A DNA stretch of 64,000 nt from Plantago major (lineage: Eukaryota; Streptophyta; Magnoliopsida; Lamiales; Plantaginaceae), in assembly GCA_026545765.1 (NCBI GenBank), contig CM048839.1, positions 90,858,914 through 90,922,913 of the forward strand, read 5' to 3'. The translations under genes and the position numbers were made by a program. Shown piece by piece: positions 24,026 to 37,550 of this stretch. Under the pieces are notes generated by a model, which was given only the letters and a program-made list of their open reading frames with translations, was not told where the DNA came from and made no database searches. Numbering within the stretch: the stretch's first letter is position 1; the number at the start of each line of letters is the position of its first letter.

Positions 24026-25584
24026 TGTCACGCCTAAAACCAAAAAATAATTTGGCGCGACCGGCCGTCTATCGTGAGATGGTCTCACGCCAAGACGAAG
24101 CCTCAATTTAGTTAAAAAGCAGTTTGAAATAGTGGTACACAGTAACTCAGAGCTTTTAATAATTAATAGAAAGAACCACAATAAATCTCAAAACACTAAC
24201 TATTCGTCCAAAAGCCAAAACAAATTACACAAACACCATTTGTCTAAACAAAAGAAATCCTACGCAAACTAAACACTCGAAACTCCAAAGCGTCCTTCCT
24301 TAAAAGACCTTACGTCCCTGAAAAAAATGTGTAAGGGTGAGCTCCTGGCACTTTTACCCGGATCAAGTACATATAAAATTTTTACATAATATATACACAC
24401 CGTTTTATATCAAACATAGTCGAAAATCATTTGCATGGAACACATGTCACAATTTTCACAATTCACATTTAAAGCTCGAAACAAATATACACTACGGCCA
24501 CACAAACCGTGGTGGCACACAGGCCGACTTTCACATAACATATCCCCTAACACAATAGGGGCCAAACACATAACACTGGGAGTACTCCAAAGCACGACAA
24601 TCCCTCGAAAGGGTCACACACTTCATAGGCATATCGATGAGCTTAAACGTACACATAATCCATGCTTTCACAAAATAGCTTTCGCAAATCGCACACACAA
24701 AAAAATAAACATTTTGGGATACACATACTTGATCATTTTTTGAATAGACTATTATATCAAGTCCCATTACTTGATATAATAACCATAAGTTATTTGTCAA
24801 ACTTTAAAACAATACATATATATACTATAACAATAAAATAAAGCAAAAGTGTTAAGAGTTCCCCTTACCTCAAGGTCGATACGAATGCAAGCTTAACATA
24901 TCCAACCACGAAAGCTCCTACTTGTAACTCGAATTCTCCAAAGTCACCTAGAACCTTAAATCCTACCAAAACACCACTTGCTAACTCCACAAAGCCACTA
25001 TTCCGGTTTAAAGGTCAAAACTGAGAAAACGGGTAAAAAGGGCAAAAGGGTAATTTATGGAGCTAGGAAATATTGGTTTAAATGGTGGGAGGGCACAATA
25101 GTAATTCTGCAACATCCAGAGGTAAAACGGTACTTTTCTGGGCACAAAGGGGCTGGAACAAAAAGAGAAGAAAAAGGGCATTGCAAGGGATTCGAAAGCC
25201 TAACCAAAGGAACAATAGCCAAGCATCCTGCCAAACGAGCCAACTACCTGCTCGTAACATTATTGGCACGCGCATCATTACAAACTTGTTCGCAGTTCAC
25301 TATTTCATTAATTCACCAAACAAGTCCCTCGTGTATATCAAATTCTCAAACACCAGCCCTTCAGCTTTCTGCAAGTTTTCAATCAAGTCCCTACGAATTC
25401 TGAAAGGTTTCAAACTCGATTTAATCAACTCTGAATCAAGGCCAAAGCTTCGAATTTCATGTACCCAACATCTAGTCCAACCAAAACAACCAAGAACAGT
25501 CCAAAAACATCACATATACGTCCAAGCATATATTGTGAATTCATCCTCACGTTTCTGATCCGGTTTCGTCATCCAAATCTCCAT
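24026..25584 (-). mobile_element. Solo LTR C, left part
   Basis: The insertion into unit 3 begins TGTCACGCC at 24026 and ends TTTTTACA at 61931, flanked by gccgt at 24021-24025 and 61932-61936. Read on the minus strand it runs TGTAAAAACC to GGCGTGACA, the ends I associate with plant chromovirus (Tekay/Del-type) LTRs. No primer site, coding region or second LTR is seen, so it is best read as a solo LTR of about 1.88 kb once the inner elements are removed. Small frames in 24337-25558 have no recognisable product. Element D interrupts it; the last five bases (25580-25584, tccat) are D's target duplication. Confidence 0.78.
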
Positions 25585-26458
25585 TGTTGATACGGAAATA
25601 TGTCCAATCCATCATAAGATGCCTTTGGAACGAATCCTAAGGCGTCCCAAGCTATCTCAAGGTCCAAGGCCTTAAGGTCCGACCCCAAGGCCACCTCCGG
25701 TCCGACCTTATTGAGTATAACGGTGAAATGGACCTCAAAGACAGTAGGTCCGACCCAAACCGTGGTCCGGAGACATGAGGGTCTGACCCAGACGACGGTT
25801 CGGACGCAAGTCCTCAACCTCATAAGGAATCAAGAGAACTGGCACCAAGAGGGAAGACAGGGTCCGAGGCTAGCAAGGTCCGAACCACAGTACATTTGGA
25901 GGTTGTTTAAGTTTTCTTACTTACAAGTGAGTACCACTTGGACCATTGCTCCGGACCTACCCTCTCGGACGGAGGTCCGAGACGGACTTCAGAAGTCTCT
26001 AATTTCTCTCGGATAATGACTAAACTACCCTCGAAAGCCCAAAAGGGAAATGGGTCAAGTCTTCTTAATGTGCCATGGGCTTGATGGAGCATTGTTGGCG
26101 CAATCCGAGCCTTACACTTGGTGCGATCCAACGGAGTCCATCCCCTTTGGGAAATCTCTATATAAGTGGCACATAATCCCATGATAAGGCAGGTGAGATC
26201 ATCATTACGAACTAATCTTATACACTGTACAGAGTTGGCCTTCAGTCTCTCTCAAGTGAAGTCTTAGTCCGGTTTGACACTTAGCAAACCGGGTCTACGG
26301 TCCTAACCCCCCCCTCCTAAGTTACTAGTGCAGGCATCTACCCTTGGAGGGTTTTGGATCTTAGCTTGGGACCTTGACTTAGGGAAATTTGAAGTATTTT
26401 GGACTTAAGATGAATTAGCAAGAACTCAACAAGAGTTTGGGGGACTTCACCCTCAACA
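25585..26458 (+). repeat. 5' LTR of element D
   Basis: An 874-bp LTR, TGTTGATACGG to CCCTCAACA, with a 6-bp terminal inverted repeat TGTTGA/TCAACA. A TATA box (TATATAAG) lies at about 26159-26166, and a C tract near 26306 follows a conserved aaaccgggtc segment, likely close to the transcript start and R region. Confidence 0.9.
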
Positions 26459-26461
26459 TTT

Positions 26462-26480
26462 TGGCGCCGTCTGTGGGAAC
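26462..26480 (+). other. Primer binding site of element D
   Basis: Reads TGGCGCCGTCTGTGGGAAC, three bases after the LTR. The matching site of E is at 40312-40330 and that of A at 3654-3671. Confidence 0.8.
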
Positions 26481-26509
26481 TTACAAAAAGTTTCATAACT
26501 CTATAAGCA

Positions 26510-28961
26510 ATGGCATGACAGATAAAGTCAGTAAGAACAACCACTACCGCAGTTGGAACTCCCGCTCCGAGGCCACAGGGTAGACCACCTACAAGGAGGG
26601 CGCGATTAGCAAGGATTACATCAAGGAATCGGGGGGAGTACCCAAGTGACGGTCACACTGCCAGCGCCTCCTCAGAGGAGGAAAGAATCGCCGATCCGCC
26701 GGTTAGGACTCAAGGAATGGGAGTAATGGTCCAAGGAAGGGAAGGACATGTTCCTCCGTCAGGAACACATGGTCCTCCACCCGAAAGGAACTTCACTCTT
26801 CCAAATGGCCAGATAGTCGCCCGAGTGAGTTTGGGATGAATGAGAATCAATTTGGCCTTTTGCTCACTACTATTCAAGGTTGTTTTAGATCTAACAACGT
26901 CCAACTTACTCCACCGCTGGAAGCCCAAAGGCAGACGGAACCTGCTCAGTCAAGGAACGAGCATCGCCATGTCTTGGAAAGGATAGGAGAACAAGGCCGA
27001 CAAGATGATCTGCGCAACCTTATCAATAGGAGAGCTACTGCATCTCAAGAACACCGTGAGAGGAGCCCAGTGAGACCTAGGATGGATGAGGCTGGTACCA
27101 GTCGCCATGCTGCTCTCCAACCCAAGCCAAGAGACCAAGTGGCGGAAAGTATCGCAGTAGTCCAGGTCGATGACCTTCCTGCTAATGTGGCCATCAACCC
27201 AAGAACAGGCGAGAAGCTCACTGCTAAACAAATCTACATTCAACAAAAGGCTTTGGAAACCCAGATTGCTAACTTGGGAAAATGGTTAAAGCACATTAGA
27301 AGGTGATGATAATAGCTCCGAACCCCTTATGTGATGCAATTAGAAGAGAGAGGAAGCGTCCTGATTGCATCATCCCAAACCTCGAGCGTTACCATGGAGA
27401 CACTTGCCCTATCGCACATCTCACTAGGTACGAGAGTAAGATGGACACCAACGGGTTGAATGACAATATGAAAGCTCTAAACTTCTCATCCACTCTCTTC
27501 GGAGAAGCGATGGATTGGTGGAACACTTTGCCTGATGGATCGATCAAGTCATATGAGGATGTGGTCTCTCTCTTTTTGAAGAGATTCCAGAAGGCAAAAA
27601 AGAGGAAAAGACCAGTAGAGCACTTGGCCGGAATCATCCAAAGGGACAATGAGGATCTTAGGACCTTCTTAGAGCGGTTTAATGCTGAAGTACGTCAAGT
27701 TGAGTCTCACGGTATCAAAGAGCGGGTCCGATATTTGTACGCCAATACCTACAATGACGAACTCAGGAGGAAGCTCTCCAATGAAGAAATTCCAAATGAA
27801 AAATACTTAGAAGATATATGTGAGGGAGTCTTGTACGGTGAGGAGTATAGGAGGAACGTTCCGGTAAGAACCGGGACTAAGAAGGGAAAGGAGCCCATGA
27901 AACTGGAGTCCACGACTCGTCCGGGAAAATTTGAACAAAAGAAGGATTTCAGAGATAAAAGGGAATTCCGTAGGAAGAGAACCCCTCCTAGGAGGTATGC
28001 GGAATACACCCGCCTCAATAGACCAAGATCTGACATCTTGGCATCTATTGTTGAAAAGAATGTGGATGTCCAATGGCCCAAGCCAGCAAGGAGTAGTAAA
28101 AGAGGCAAGGCATCCATAGAATATTACCGGTTCCATAAATACAAAGGCCATTCCACAGAAGATTGCGTCCAGTTAAAAACTGAAATCGAAGGTTTGATAA
28201 GGAGTGGCAAGCTGAAAGAGATAGTTGACGAAGATGAACCTTCTCGCCACCAAAGGAATGAAAGGAGAAGAGTAGAGCATGATCAAGAGGCTGTGACAGG
28301 ATCTTTACCACCGCCTCCCATGGGGATCCCTCCCGAACAGGCCCGCCATTATGACGATTACTCCGGAAACTTAGAAACAGAGAACCTTCCTTATAGTGGA
28401 GTTATCAACACCATAGCGGGAGGTCCACGTGGTGGAGACAGTCGTAATGCCAGAGAAAGAACTGCCCAGCATTTAAGGAACAATGACAGAGTTTACGCTC
28501 CACCTACTTTGAGGGGTTCAAACTTGATCTCTTTTGATGACAGTGAGATACCTCCCCTAACGTCTGGAGGAGGAGATCTCAGAGATCCGAACATTCCGCT
28601 AGTGATCTCCCTGGTCATCGCCACTTACAAGGTCAATAAGGTGCTTATTGATACTGGGAGCTCGTCTAACATTATCTCTAAGAGAACTGTGGACCAAATG
28701 AACTTGAGGAGGATCGAATATGGTAAAGTCTATACTTCATTAGTGGGGTTTGGAGGTTCTATAATTCGTCCCATTGGGAGTATCCCTCTACAGGTTTCTA
28801 TGGGGACTTTCCCAACAAGAGCGACTCAGAAAGTTCTTTTCCTGGGTGTGAATAGTGCCTTTGACTACAATGTTATCCTAGGACGACCAGGCCTCAATCA
28901 ATTCAAAGCCATTTCTTCTCCACTACATAATAGGGTCAAATTCCCCACTCCGAATGGGTAG
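26510..28961 (+). pseudogene. Element D gag and protease
   Basis: The expected gag ATG is at 26510-26512, but codon 3 is TGA (26516-26518), as in element E. The frame then stays open to about 26820, where one base is lost before the GMNENQFGLLLTTIQG segment. A further shift and a TAG follow near 27280-27306. The long frame 27303-28961 carries the capsid-like domain (FSSTLFGEAMDWWNTLPDGS), the basic region, a knuckle-like YYRFHKYKGHSTEDC that has lost its first Cys, and an aspartic protease with active site LIDTGSSSNI, ending near FDYNVILGRPGLNQF. Identity is sure; it is non-functional. Confidence 0.87.
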
Positions 28962-29219
28962 GAGAAGAAGTAGGAAACATTAGGGAAGCATGGGAATTCT
29001 ACATTATGTCAACCCGAAATGCCTCAGTACCCGTTCTTGCGGTCACTGACGAGCACGGCTCACTCTTGCCTACACCCCTACAGCCCCTAAGGAGGAAATA
29101 GGAGCTGGAGCGCTCAAAGAGAAATTTCCTAAGGCTTCAAGGATTGAACCTCATGAGACCCTAAAGGAGATCCAATTGATAGAGGGAAGTCCCGAAAAGA
29201 AGATAGGATCGGAATCGAG

Positions 29220-30653
29220 ATGAGCATTGAGGTCGAGATGAAACTTATCGCTTGTTTGAAAAGTAACTGTGATGTCTTCGCTTGGAGCAATGACGATCTT
29301 AAGGAAATAGATCCAAAGATAGTTGTTCACCGTCTGAACATGGATCTTACGGTCAAATATATTCGTCAAAAGAGAAAAGACTTTGGGCTCATCGAGGACG
29401 CTATCATAGTCGGGGAAGTTGAGAGGCACATGAAAGCAGGACACATCGAAGAAGTGAGATATTTAGATTGGGTTTGTAATGTGGTTCTCGTCGAAAAAGT
29501 TCCGGGAAAGTGGAGGATGTGCAATGACTTTACTAGATTAAACAAGTTTTGCCCAAAAGATCCTTACCCCTTGCCTAGGATCGACCAATTGGTGGACTCC
29601 ACAGCTGGATGTGCTCTTCTAAACTTCATGGACGCTTACCAAGGATTCTACCAAATTAGAATGGCCCAAGAAAGACATCAGAATTACCAAGGACGCTTCA
29701 AGGTTATCCCATTTGGACTGAAAAATGCAGGAGCTACTTACCAACGTTTGGTAAATAGAATGTTCAAAGAAGCGATTGGTAAAACCATGGAAGTATATGT
29801 TGATGCCATGTTGGTCAAGAGTAAGACAGAGGAGCAACATATTGACCACCTCAACAATTGCTTCTCTATTTTGAGGAAGTATGGAATGAAATTGAACCCC
29901 GAGAAATGTATCTTCGCAGTGAAAGGGGGTAAGTTTCTTGGCTACATGGTAACAGAGAGGGGCATCAGCGCCAACCCGGAAAAGATCAAGGCTATTTTAG
30001 ACCTCCCACAACAAAAAACCATCAATGAAGTTCAACATCTAATAGGACGAATCATGTCCTTGAGCTGATTCATCTCTAGTTCTGCAGAAAAGAACCTACC
30101 CTTCTTTAAGATATTGAGGAAAGGGGACAAGTTTGAGTGGACCAAAGAGTGTGAGGAAGCTTTCAACAGATTGAAGAAATATCTCCTCTCACCACCACTC
30201 TTGGCCAAACCAGCGGTAGGAGAACCCCTTTACTTGTACCTAGCAGTCACTAATGAGGCTATGAGTTCCGTACTAGTCCGAATCCAAGCCAACGATCACA
30301 TGCCTATTTACTACCTAAGCAAAGCTCTAGCTAGAGCAGAGATTAGATACGCCCGGATTGAGAAATTGGCATATGCTTTGGTGTACACTGCTCGGAGGCT
30401 AAAGCCTTACTTCAAGTCACACAGAATTGTGGTCCTCACCAGTGAACCGTTGAAACAAGTCCTGGGAAAGCCAGACCAATCCGGCCGCCTGTCTAAATGG
30501 GCAATCGAGCTAAGCGAGTACGATATCGAATATCAATCTCCATCGGGAAAGAAGGCACAAATCATCGCCGACTTCTTAGTCGAGTACCCAGAGAAGGAGG
30601 AAGAAAATGTCAATGATCATGCAAAGGAAGCTAACTGCTTGGTGATAACATAA
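29220..30653 (+). pseudogene. Element D reverse transcriptase and first RNase H, catalytically dead
   Basis: RT blocks are in the usual order: YIRQKRKDFGLIEDAI, FMDAYQGFYQIRM, FGLKNAGATYQRLV. Two defects stand out. The catalytic loop reads VYVDAMLVKS, so the second Asp of YVDD is Ala (about 29793-29804). A small deletion with scrambled residues (RMAQERHQNYQGRFK) lies where A and E keep the KxAFFAAGGVYCF segment. A TGA follows at 30066-30068. 30114-30653 holds the gypsy RNase H (YYLSKALARAEIRYARIEKL, SGRLSKWAIELSEYDIEY). This copy cannot reverse-transcribe itself. Confidence 0.88.
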
Positions 30654-30656
30654 GGA

Positions 30657-32607
30657 ATGAATCCTTCTGAGCAAGTGAGAGTTACTGAGAGAGAAGTGCA
30701 ACAAGAGACCTATAGTAACACTCAATTCAGAGGATTTTCATCTGAACCAATGGAGGACTTTCTCAGAGTGAGACACATGTTTCTTTTGGACAAGTTATCC
30801 GACGCTCCTATACTCGTGTCTTCCGCCAAGATGCAAGAGGAGGTCATAGAAAGTAAGAACACTGATACTTCCTTGGCACCCAAAGAACAAGGAAAAGACA
30901 CTTGGACACTGCAGGTAGATGGATCTTCTACCGGCCGACTCGGAGGTATTGGAATACACCTTCAAAGCCCCGCAGGTGCTCAGTTGGATTATGCCATCAC
31001 ACTTGATTTCAAGGTAACCAACAATGAAGCTGAATATGAGGCACTTCTCATCGGAATCAAGCTGGCAAAATCTCTTGAAGTGAGAAAGATCAAAGCCTAC
31101 ACCGACTCACAACTAGTTGAATCTCAGTTTTCAGGGTCCTTTGCCGCTAAGGGCCCTAACATGATCAAATACTTGGAGTTGCTCAAAAAAGAGGTGCATG
31201 GATTTGAAGAGTTCACGTTAGAAAGATTCGATAGAGAATGTAATGAGAAAGCTGACTCACTCTCAAAATACGCGTCAGCTTCGGGAGAATTGGCCACTAG
31301 AAGTATCATCCTATTGACTCTTAGGACTTCTTCACTCATGAATCCGGAGATGCACATCTTGATTTTAAGCACTGAGCACACTTGGATGACAGACATCTTC
31401 AATTACCTCAAGGACGGGTCTTTGCCCTCAGATCTAAAGGAAGCAAGGAGGGTCTTTTGCAGAGCCACTAGATACTTTATCCTTGGCGAAGATCTCTATA
31501 AGAAGTCTTTCAGTGGTACTCACTTGAGGTGCCTTGGACCTCAAGAGGCAAAAACTTTTTTGGAGGAGATTCATAGTGGGAGTTGTGGGAGTCACTCAGG
31601 AGGCCGAGCTTTGGCTCAGAAAGTCATAAGGCAAGGATATTATTGGCCAACAATTGATAAGGATGCTTCAAACTTTGCTCGCACATGTGATGATTGTCAG
31701 TACTACGCCAACGTACCTCACCGCCCTACAAACCCTATGATTCTGTCAATCATAGCTTGTCCATTTGACCAATGGGGGATAGATATAGTCGTTCCTTTCC
31801 CCATGGTACTCACCAAAAGAAGTTCCTCATCGTCGTGGTTGAATACTTTACCAACTGGGTCGAAGCGGAAGCCGTATCCACCATCACTGAGAACCGAGTG
31901 ATAACTTTCATTTGGAAGAACATCATTTGCTTCTTTGGACTACCTAGAATCCTTGTTTTAGATAATGGAGCTCAATTCTCCGGAGCTAGACTTAAGGAAT
32001 GGTGCAAATCCTTCAAGATAGAACAACGATTCACATAAGTTGGCCATCCCCAAGCTAATGGCCAGGTAGAGTCAACAAACAAAACAATCATCAAGATGCT
32101 GGCAAAAAGACTAAGGACTTCTCAAGGGAGTTGGGTAGATGACTTGGATGGGGTGCTTTGGGCTCACCGTACCACCACTAGAACCGCTACTCAGGAGTGC
32201 CCTTTACGTTAGTATATGGCACTGAGGCAGTCATTCCTTCAGAAATCGCGGTCGAAACTCAAAGGATTCTACAATACCAACCGGTCGAGAATGAAGTGGA
32301 AAGGATCTATGATTTGGAGCTTCTTGAGAACAAAAGAGACACTGCACTAGCTAACATCTACCGATACCAAGCGACAGCTGCTCGGGCCTACAACAAGCAT
32401 GTTCATGCTAAGGATTTACAAGTAGGCGATCTAGTTCTCAGAAGGGCGGACATCCTCAATAATGTTGGAAAGCTCAAACCCAAATGAGAAGGTCCTTACA
32501 AGATCATTAGAGCAAGGGTCAATGGAAGCTATGAGTTAGAGGATGATCAGGGGAGGGTCTTGAAGAGAACTTGGAATGCCAAGAACCTTCAGAAATTTTA
32601 TGCTTAA
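30657..32607 (+). pseudogene. Element D second RNase H and integrase
   Basis: 30657-31901 carries the second, archaeal-like RNase H (LQVDGSSTGRLGGIGIHLQS, then NNEAEYEALLIGIKLAKSLE and YTDSQLVESQFSG). The integrase zinc finger follows (HSGGRALAQKVIRQGYYW, CDDCQYYANVPHRPTNP), then the first catalytic Asp in WGIDIV. The frame shifts near 31800. 31772-32038 has the second Asp (VLDNGAQFSGARLKEW) and ends in TAA. The NGQVESTNKTIIKML block with the catalytic Glu follows, then another shift. 32197-32607 holds the C-terminal part (KLKPK, then a TGA in place of Trp at 32485-32487, then LKRTWNAKNLQKFYA). The final TAA is at 32605-32607. Confidence 0.87.
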
Positions 32608-34048
32608 GAAATACGTCAGTTACTTATTTTTGATGTTTTTGCACTTCGGCCTTGAAGCCCACCAGTTGTAATTGCATTTACGTCAAATCAATACAACTTC
32701 TATCCTTTTTGGTTACATTTCTTTAGACTCAATTACTCTCTTCAGACTCACCTCTCCGAACCATGGCTTTTCCGTACAAGTACTAAATGATCAAATCCCT
32801 AAAACTTCAGTTCTACATCAACTCGGGTCACCAGGTCTGAAGCTGAAGCTAAAAAAAAAAAATAATAATTATGTAACACACCGAAAATGATTAAGTGTTT
32901 CAGAGGCGGTCGGATCAAGGAATTAGTCCTCCGAACAAAAGTGTGATTTTTGGGCACTCACAAATCAACGAGTCTGAATGAAGTTCCTCAAACCATCTAC
33001 CTCTTCAACCATAACCATTTTCGAGTTTAAAAGATACTCACAGAAAATGGTAAATGGTGGAAGAGACGGATGGGTCCAGGATTCGATCCTCCGAGCCGAC
33101 CCAAGACTTCCAAGAATATTCGATTAGTCCAATCTTATCATTCCCAGTAAGATCCGACTCCTACCAGCACCTCGAACAATCGAAAGGCTCCTACAAGGCG
33201 GATCACACATAGGAACGTCGGACTCGATCCAATCAATGGAATTCGGGCTAAGCGATCCGAATCACTCACTACTTCAAATCAATTATGGTCCACATTAGCC
33301 GTACAATGTCCAGATATTTATAGACGTTGTCGAACATTCACATTGGGATGTGTGCAATATACCGATTACCATTAGGCTTGGGCTTAAGTAGGGCCTTTAC
33401 TATTGGGCCTTTGTTTCAAAATCCATCAAGGAATCGAATGATTCGGACGAAGCTCTTACTTCGAACAGATATTCAGTTCATGATGCAAATCACTATTCAC
33501 AAGACTCTGTGATTCGGACATTAAGGATCGATACATTTGAACCTACGGGTATCTGAAGCTATAAAGTTTACTCAACCTATTTTCTTGAAGATGGTCCGAG
33601 CTACAATCACTTGAGAAGGAATCATACTAAGTTATATTTCTCCTATTATGAGCATATTGATTTGAAACAATCCGTTCAGACCATAGCTACAAGAGTCTGA
33701 GCCGATTATTTGAATTTGTTTATTTCTCACCCTAAGTTTAAGTTCGTGAGTCGACTCGGATTTAATCCTGGCCGACCGACCCCAGAATACTTTCAGACAA
33801 ACATGTACATCATGCGTATATTCAGTCAGAGCATGGATGAAAGCACGGAAGGCAAATCATTTTATGAAAGCAAATACAGCCAATCCGAAGAAACAACACT
33901 CCAAATCGACATAAGTACGAGCAGAATAACAAAAAATCTGAGACAAAATAAGTTAACAAATTGTTCAACAAATAAACCAACAAAGGCAACATACGAATTG
34001 TTTGGAGGTCCGAAGACCTTTACACGATTCATGGGGCATACCCCACCT
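32608..34048 (+). other. Non-coding spacer of element D between pol and antisense gene
   Basis: No gene seen. The start (ttggccttgaagcccaccagttgta and neighbours) is conserved in E after its pol, so it is element-specific 3' sequence. It carries one copy of the agaaaatggtaaatggtgga motif (about 33044) that forms a tandem repeat in E at 47370-47735. Confidence 0.6.
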
Positions 34049-37000
34049 TCAGTTGGTCCGGCTAGCAGAAGGGTTGGCCTGAGACTCCGGTTGGGCACGG
34101 TCGGGGGTGCTTTCCGGATCTTCATGCTGAGAAGACTGATGCTCGGACAACCTCTTGGCCCTCTCTTCTTTCTTCTTACGGATGAACTCCGGGCATTCTT
34201 TGAACGAGTCCAAGTCTCGGTCATGGCCTAGAACCAGACCAGGGATCTTTAGCCACTCACGGTTATGCTTCAAGTACTCTTCAAACGGCACGAGGATATG
34301 GGACATCAAGACCTCCGGAACAAAGGAAGGAAAGTACGGACCACCGTGATTGTACTTGTTCCTTTCGTTCTCTTCACATACGAGTTCAACGAACTCGGAC
34401 TGGAACAGGGCAGTGTCTTCCACATCGCCCGAAACAAAGGCAGAACCGTCCGGAGCGTTGAAGGCTAAAATCCCTTCTTCCTCCAAGTTATAGTCCTCCA
34501 GAATAAGTCCCTTCTTTCGGAGTTGGCCCACTGCCGCATCGAATCCGTCCTGACGAGCTTCATCATACTTCGTCTCCAAATGGAACCGATGGGCGTCCGA
34601 ATCCAGGTAGTCCCGGACGGCATCAGTCCGAACCGACATCAAAAGTTCAAGGATACGGTCCTTGAAGTTCCGAGAGACAGTGGTAAAGTCACTAAGGCCC
34701 TCACTGTATGCCTCCAAGTCCTTCTCCAAAGCCCGGATGGCACTTTTTAGCTTATCCTTCTCCGCTTCGGACTCTTTCAGTGAAGCAAGTGCCTTTTTAA
34801 GTTTGTCTTTGTAGACAATGGCCTTGTTCGCTTCCGCCTCCCTACTTGCTTTGTACTTGGAAAACTCAACCTCCAAGGTAGTCCTCCGACCCGCTACCTC
34901 AGAACATGCTCGGACAGCAACAGTAAGCTAATAACAAAACACAAAAGGCTCCGAGTCAATAAAAGATACATTAAGACAAATTAAAAAATAAGAAGGTGTA
35001 TTCGAAACCACGAATACCTTCCGGTGAGCAGCAGCAAGCTCCGCAATTCTCTCCAGCTCCGGAACGGAAGCCAACCGAGCAACCTCGGAATCCAGATCTG
35101 AGTCCTCCACCATCAGCCCCTTGCCCTTCTTTGCAGGGGGGATTGGGCCCTCGGAGGGACGCTTCACACTGGCGTCCTTCGCCACTAGCTTCGGAGGCCT
35201 TTTCGCGCCTTTGACAGACCCTTGTCCGGTGTAGCTAAGCTCTACTTCGGCTCTCCGGCCGCCTCCCTTCGGACATCTTCCACCCGGAAAGCTGCAGCAT
35301 TCCGAGGCTCGGCCATCGGGAGAGTGGTGGACGTCTTAATAACTTGGTCTCGGAGACCAAGCCTCTGCTCCTCCTTCTGGGCCTTCAGCTGTTGCCTCTT
35401 GAGCTCCCTCATGGTCAACATAGTGTATTCAAACCAAAAACCTACTTAAACCGAACAACGATAAGGGTTAGTCCGAACCAACAGGCAAATTTGATAGCAA
35501 TAAGAGAACAAGACCGAACCAACAAAAGTTTGAAATATTACAACTATTTACAACAGCAGAAGACTCAAACCATAACACCTATCCGAGCCACTTACCAAGA
35601 TCCTTCTTGTTATCACAGAAACTCGGACTCGATAGTCCGGCCAGATAGGGAAGTGGCTGACAGATCAACCCACCGAAGAAATATCTCTCCAGATCCTCTT
35701 TCATGTGGAGAGATTGCATCCATTGAGGGATGTTCCGAGCCGTGGGTCTCCAGTCCGGAAGTGTACCCTGAAAGAATTTCTTCTCAAAATTCCAATGGAC
35801 TCTCTGAGCCTCGGACTGCCCAGTTTCAGTGCGGCTCGGACAAAGATATATCTCTGCCACCATTTTATTCCTAGTGAGGAGATCGGATCCTCGAAAAAAG
35901 TGTAAGCCTGCCGAACCACAAGGGTATAGAAGAATTGGTGGGGCTTGCTCGGAGTGATGTTGAATAGCTTCCATAAGTTGTCGAACGTAAGCGGGATCCC
36001 CTTATGCTTACACAATACTCCGAAGCACATCAAATTCCCAAGTGAATTCGGAATCACTTGGTGAGGACTTATCCCAATCCCATTCAAGACTTCTAGCAGC
36101 TCAGAGGAGATAGGTAGACGCCAACAACAGTGCAGGGAAACTTCATGGACACATATATATCCGGGAGGCGGATTGTAGAAGGCATGAGCTTCATCCGGAA
36201 TTAAAATCTCCACGGAGTCCGGAATCTCGTATCTACGCCGAAGTTCCGCCACTTCATCCGCAGTTATGACCGAAGGACAGGTAGGGAGAGTACCATCCAA
36301 GTTAAGCTCCCCATCAGGGTCCGGGTGTGTCACTTGTAGATGAGTCTGGGGGAACTTGACCCGGACTACATCATCCCCCTTATTTTTGCCTCCCTCAGAC
36401 GATTGGGAGGTAACTCCCCGACTCGACCCTCGAGTAGAACTCTACCCTCTCGGGACACTCGGACGATCGGAACGCCTGGTCCGAACCAGAGGCACTTCAT
36501 CCTCCTCTTCCTCCTCACCCTCTTCTTGTTCATCTTCTTTTTCTCCTTCCACGGCTTGATCCTCAACTTTTTCGTCCTCGGACGACGACACCACAACAAC
36601 TGTCCGGAGTGGCGTAACAACTCGGATAGTTTCCTCCACCCCGGCTTCGAAGGCGCCTAACTCAGGGGGTGCATCGGTCGTATCATGGAACTCTTCAACA
36701 TTAATCTCATGTGGATCCGGCATGAAAGGGATTTGGTTAGGGTTAATCCTAACGTTATAACCTAAGTTCCTACAGAGAGCTCGGATTTCTACCGGTAGCT
36801 CGGATTCATCCTCGCTCCGATGCGGACTGCTAATTACGCGCGTGGCCGTCTCATGGATCGTCATTGCCTCTTGCACATTAGAAGACTTCGGGTAATCCTG
36901 TCTGTCCGGATACTTAGATCCGGGCACGATTAACCGACAAGATGGAGAGCTCACCTCGGGTTCTTCGCCGCTCCGGTTTGATGCATATCCGTGACCCCGT

Positions 37001-37110
37001 TGATCCTCGACATCGCCAATGTCAACTTCTTCGGACATCACAAAATAGGAGGATTCATCAGATGCATACTCCCCAGCTTCGGTCCAATTTTGGCTATCAC
37101 TATCGGACAT
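34049..37110 (-). pseudogene. Antisense gene of element D (gypsy-type 'putative transposase' family), intron-containing, degraded
   Basis: A spliced-looking gene opposite to pol. 37110-36442 opens with MSDSDSQNWTEAGEYASDES, an acidic low-complexity region. The frame goes on past a TAG (36439-36441) into the conserved block RRYEIPDSVEILIPDEAHAF, PPPGYICVHEVSLHC, SLGIKWWQRYIFVR, typical of the plant 'putative gypsy type transposon' domain (Transposase_28-like). After that block the matching protein continues in the -1 frame (EKKFFQGTLPDWRPTARNIP, SPSFCDNKKDLGK). A donor GTAAGT near 35597 and an intron 34928-35017 (GT-AG) lead to the coiled-coil end (KLKSAIRALEKDLEAYSEGL). Its function is unknown; such extra antisense ORFs are known in Tat elements. 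Confidence 0.78.
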
Positions 37111-37550
37111 CTTAGGAAAAGAAAGGAGGTCCTATAAATTAAAGGTTTATGGTCAGAGAATCCCGTTTATGTAATTTAGGGTTAACACCCCTAAAGGGTT
37201 CGGAGGGCACAAAGTGTTTTCAAATATAGTTAGTTCGAAGTTAGTACAACAATTTGGAGGTTCCGAAGAGACTTACTACATACGTCTGAACAAGCTACAT
37301 ACACCACTTATCCGAACAACAAGAACGTGCAAGGGATTTCTACAACACAAATTTAAACAAATCTAAAAAGACCGAGAGAACACTTACTTGTAAGATATGA
37401 TCGGTTGGATTGAAGGCAGCTAGCTCAAACGGACAAACTTCCTCTGACTCGGACTCTCTCTTTTGCTCGGACTGAATTGCACTCCCTTCGGACTCACACA
37501 GATTGCGAAAATTTTCTCTCTAAAAGTGAGAAATGAAAGCGACTGATGCC

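Noticed and set aside
25082..25558. Overlapping frames at 24978-25403 and 25082-25558 as a host gene near solo LTR C
   Set aside because: They lie within the LTR between its terminus and D's insertion site and show no domain.
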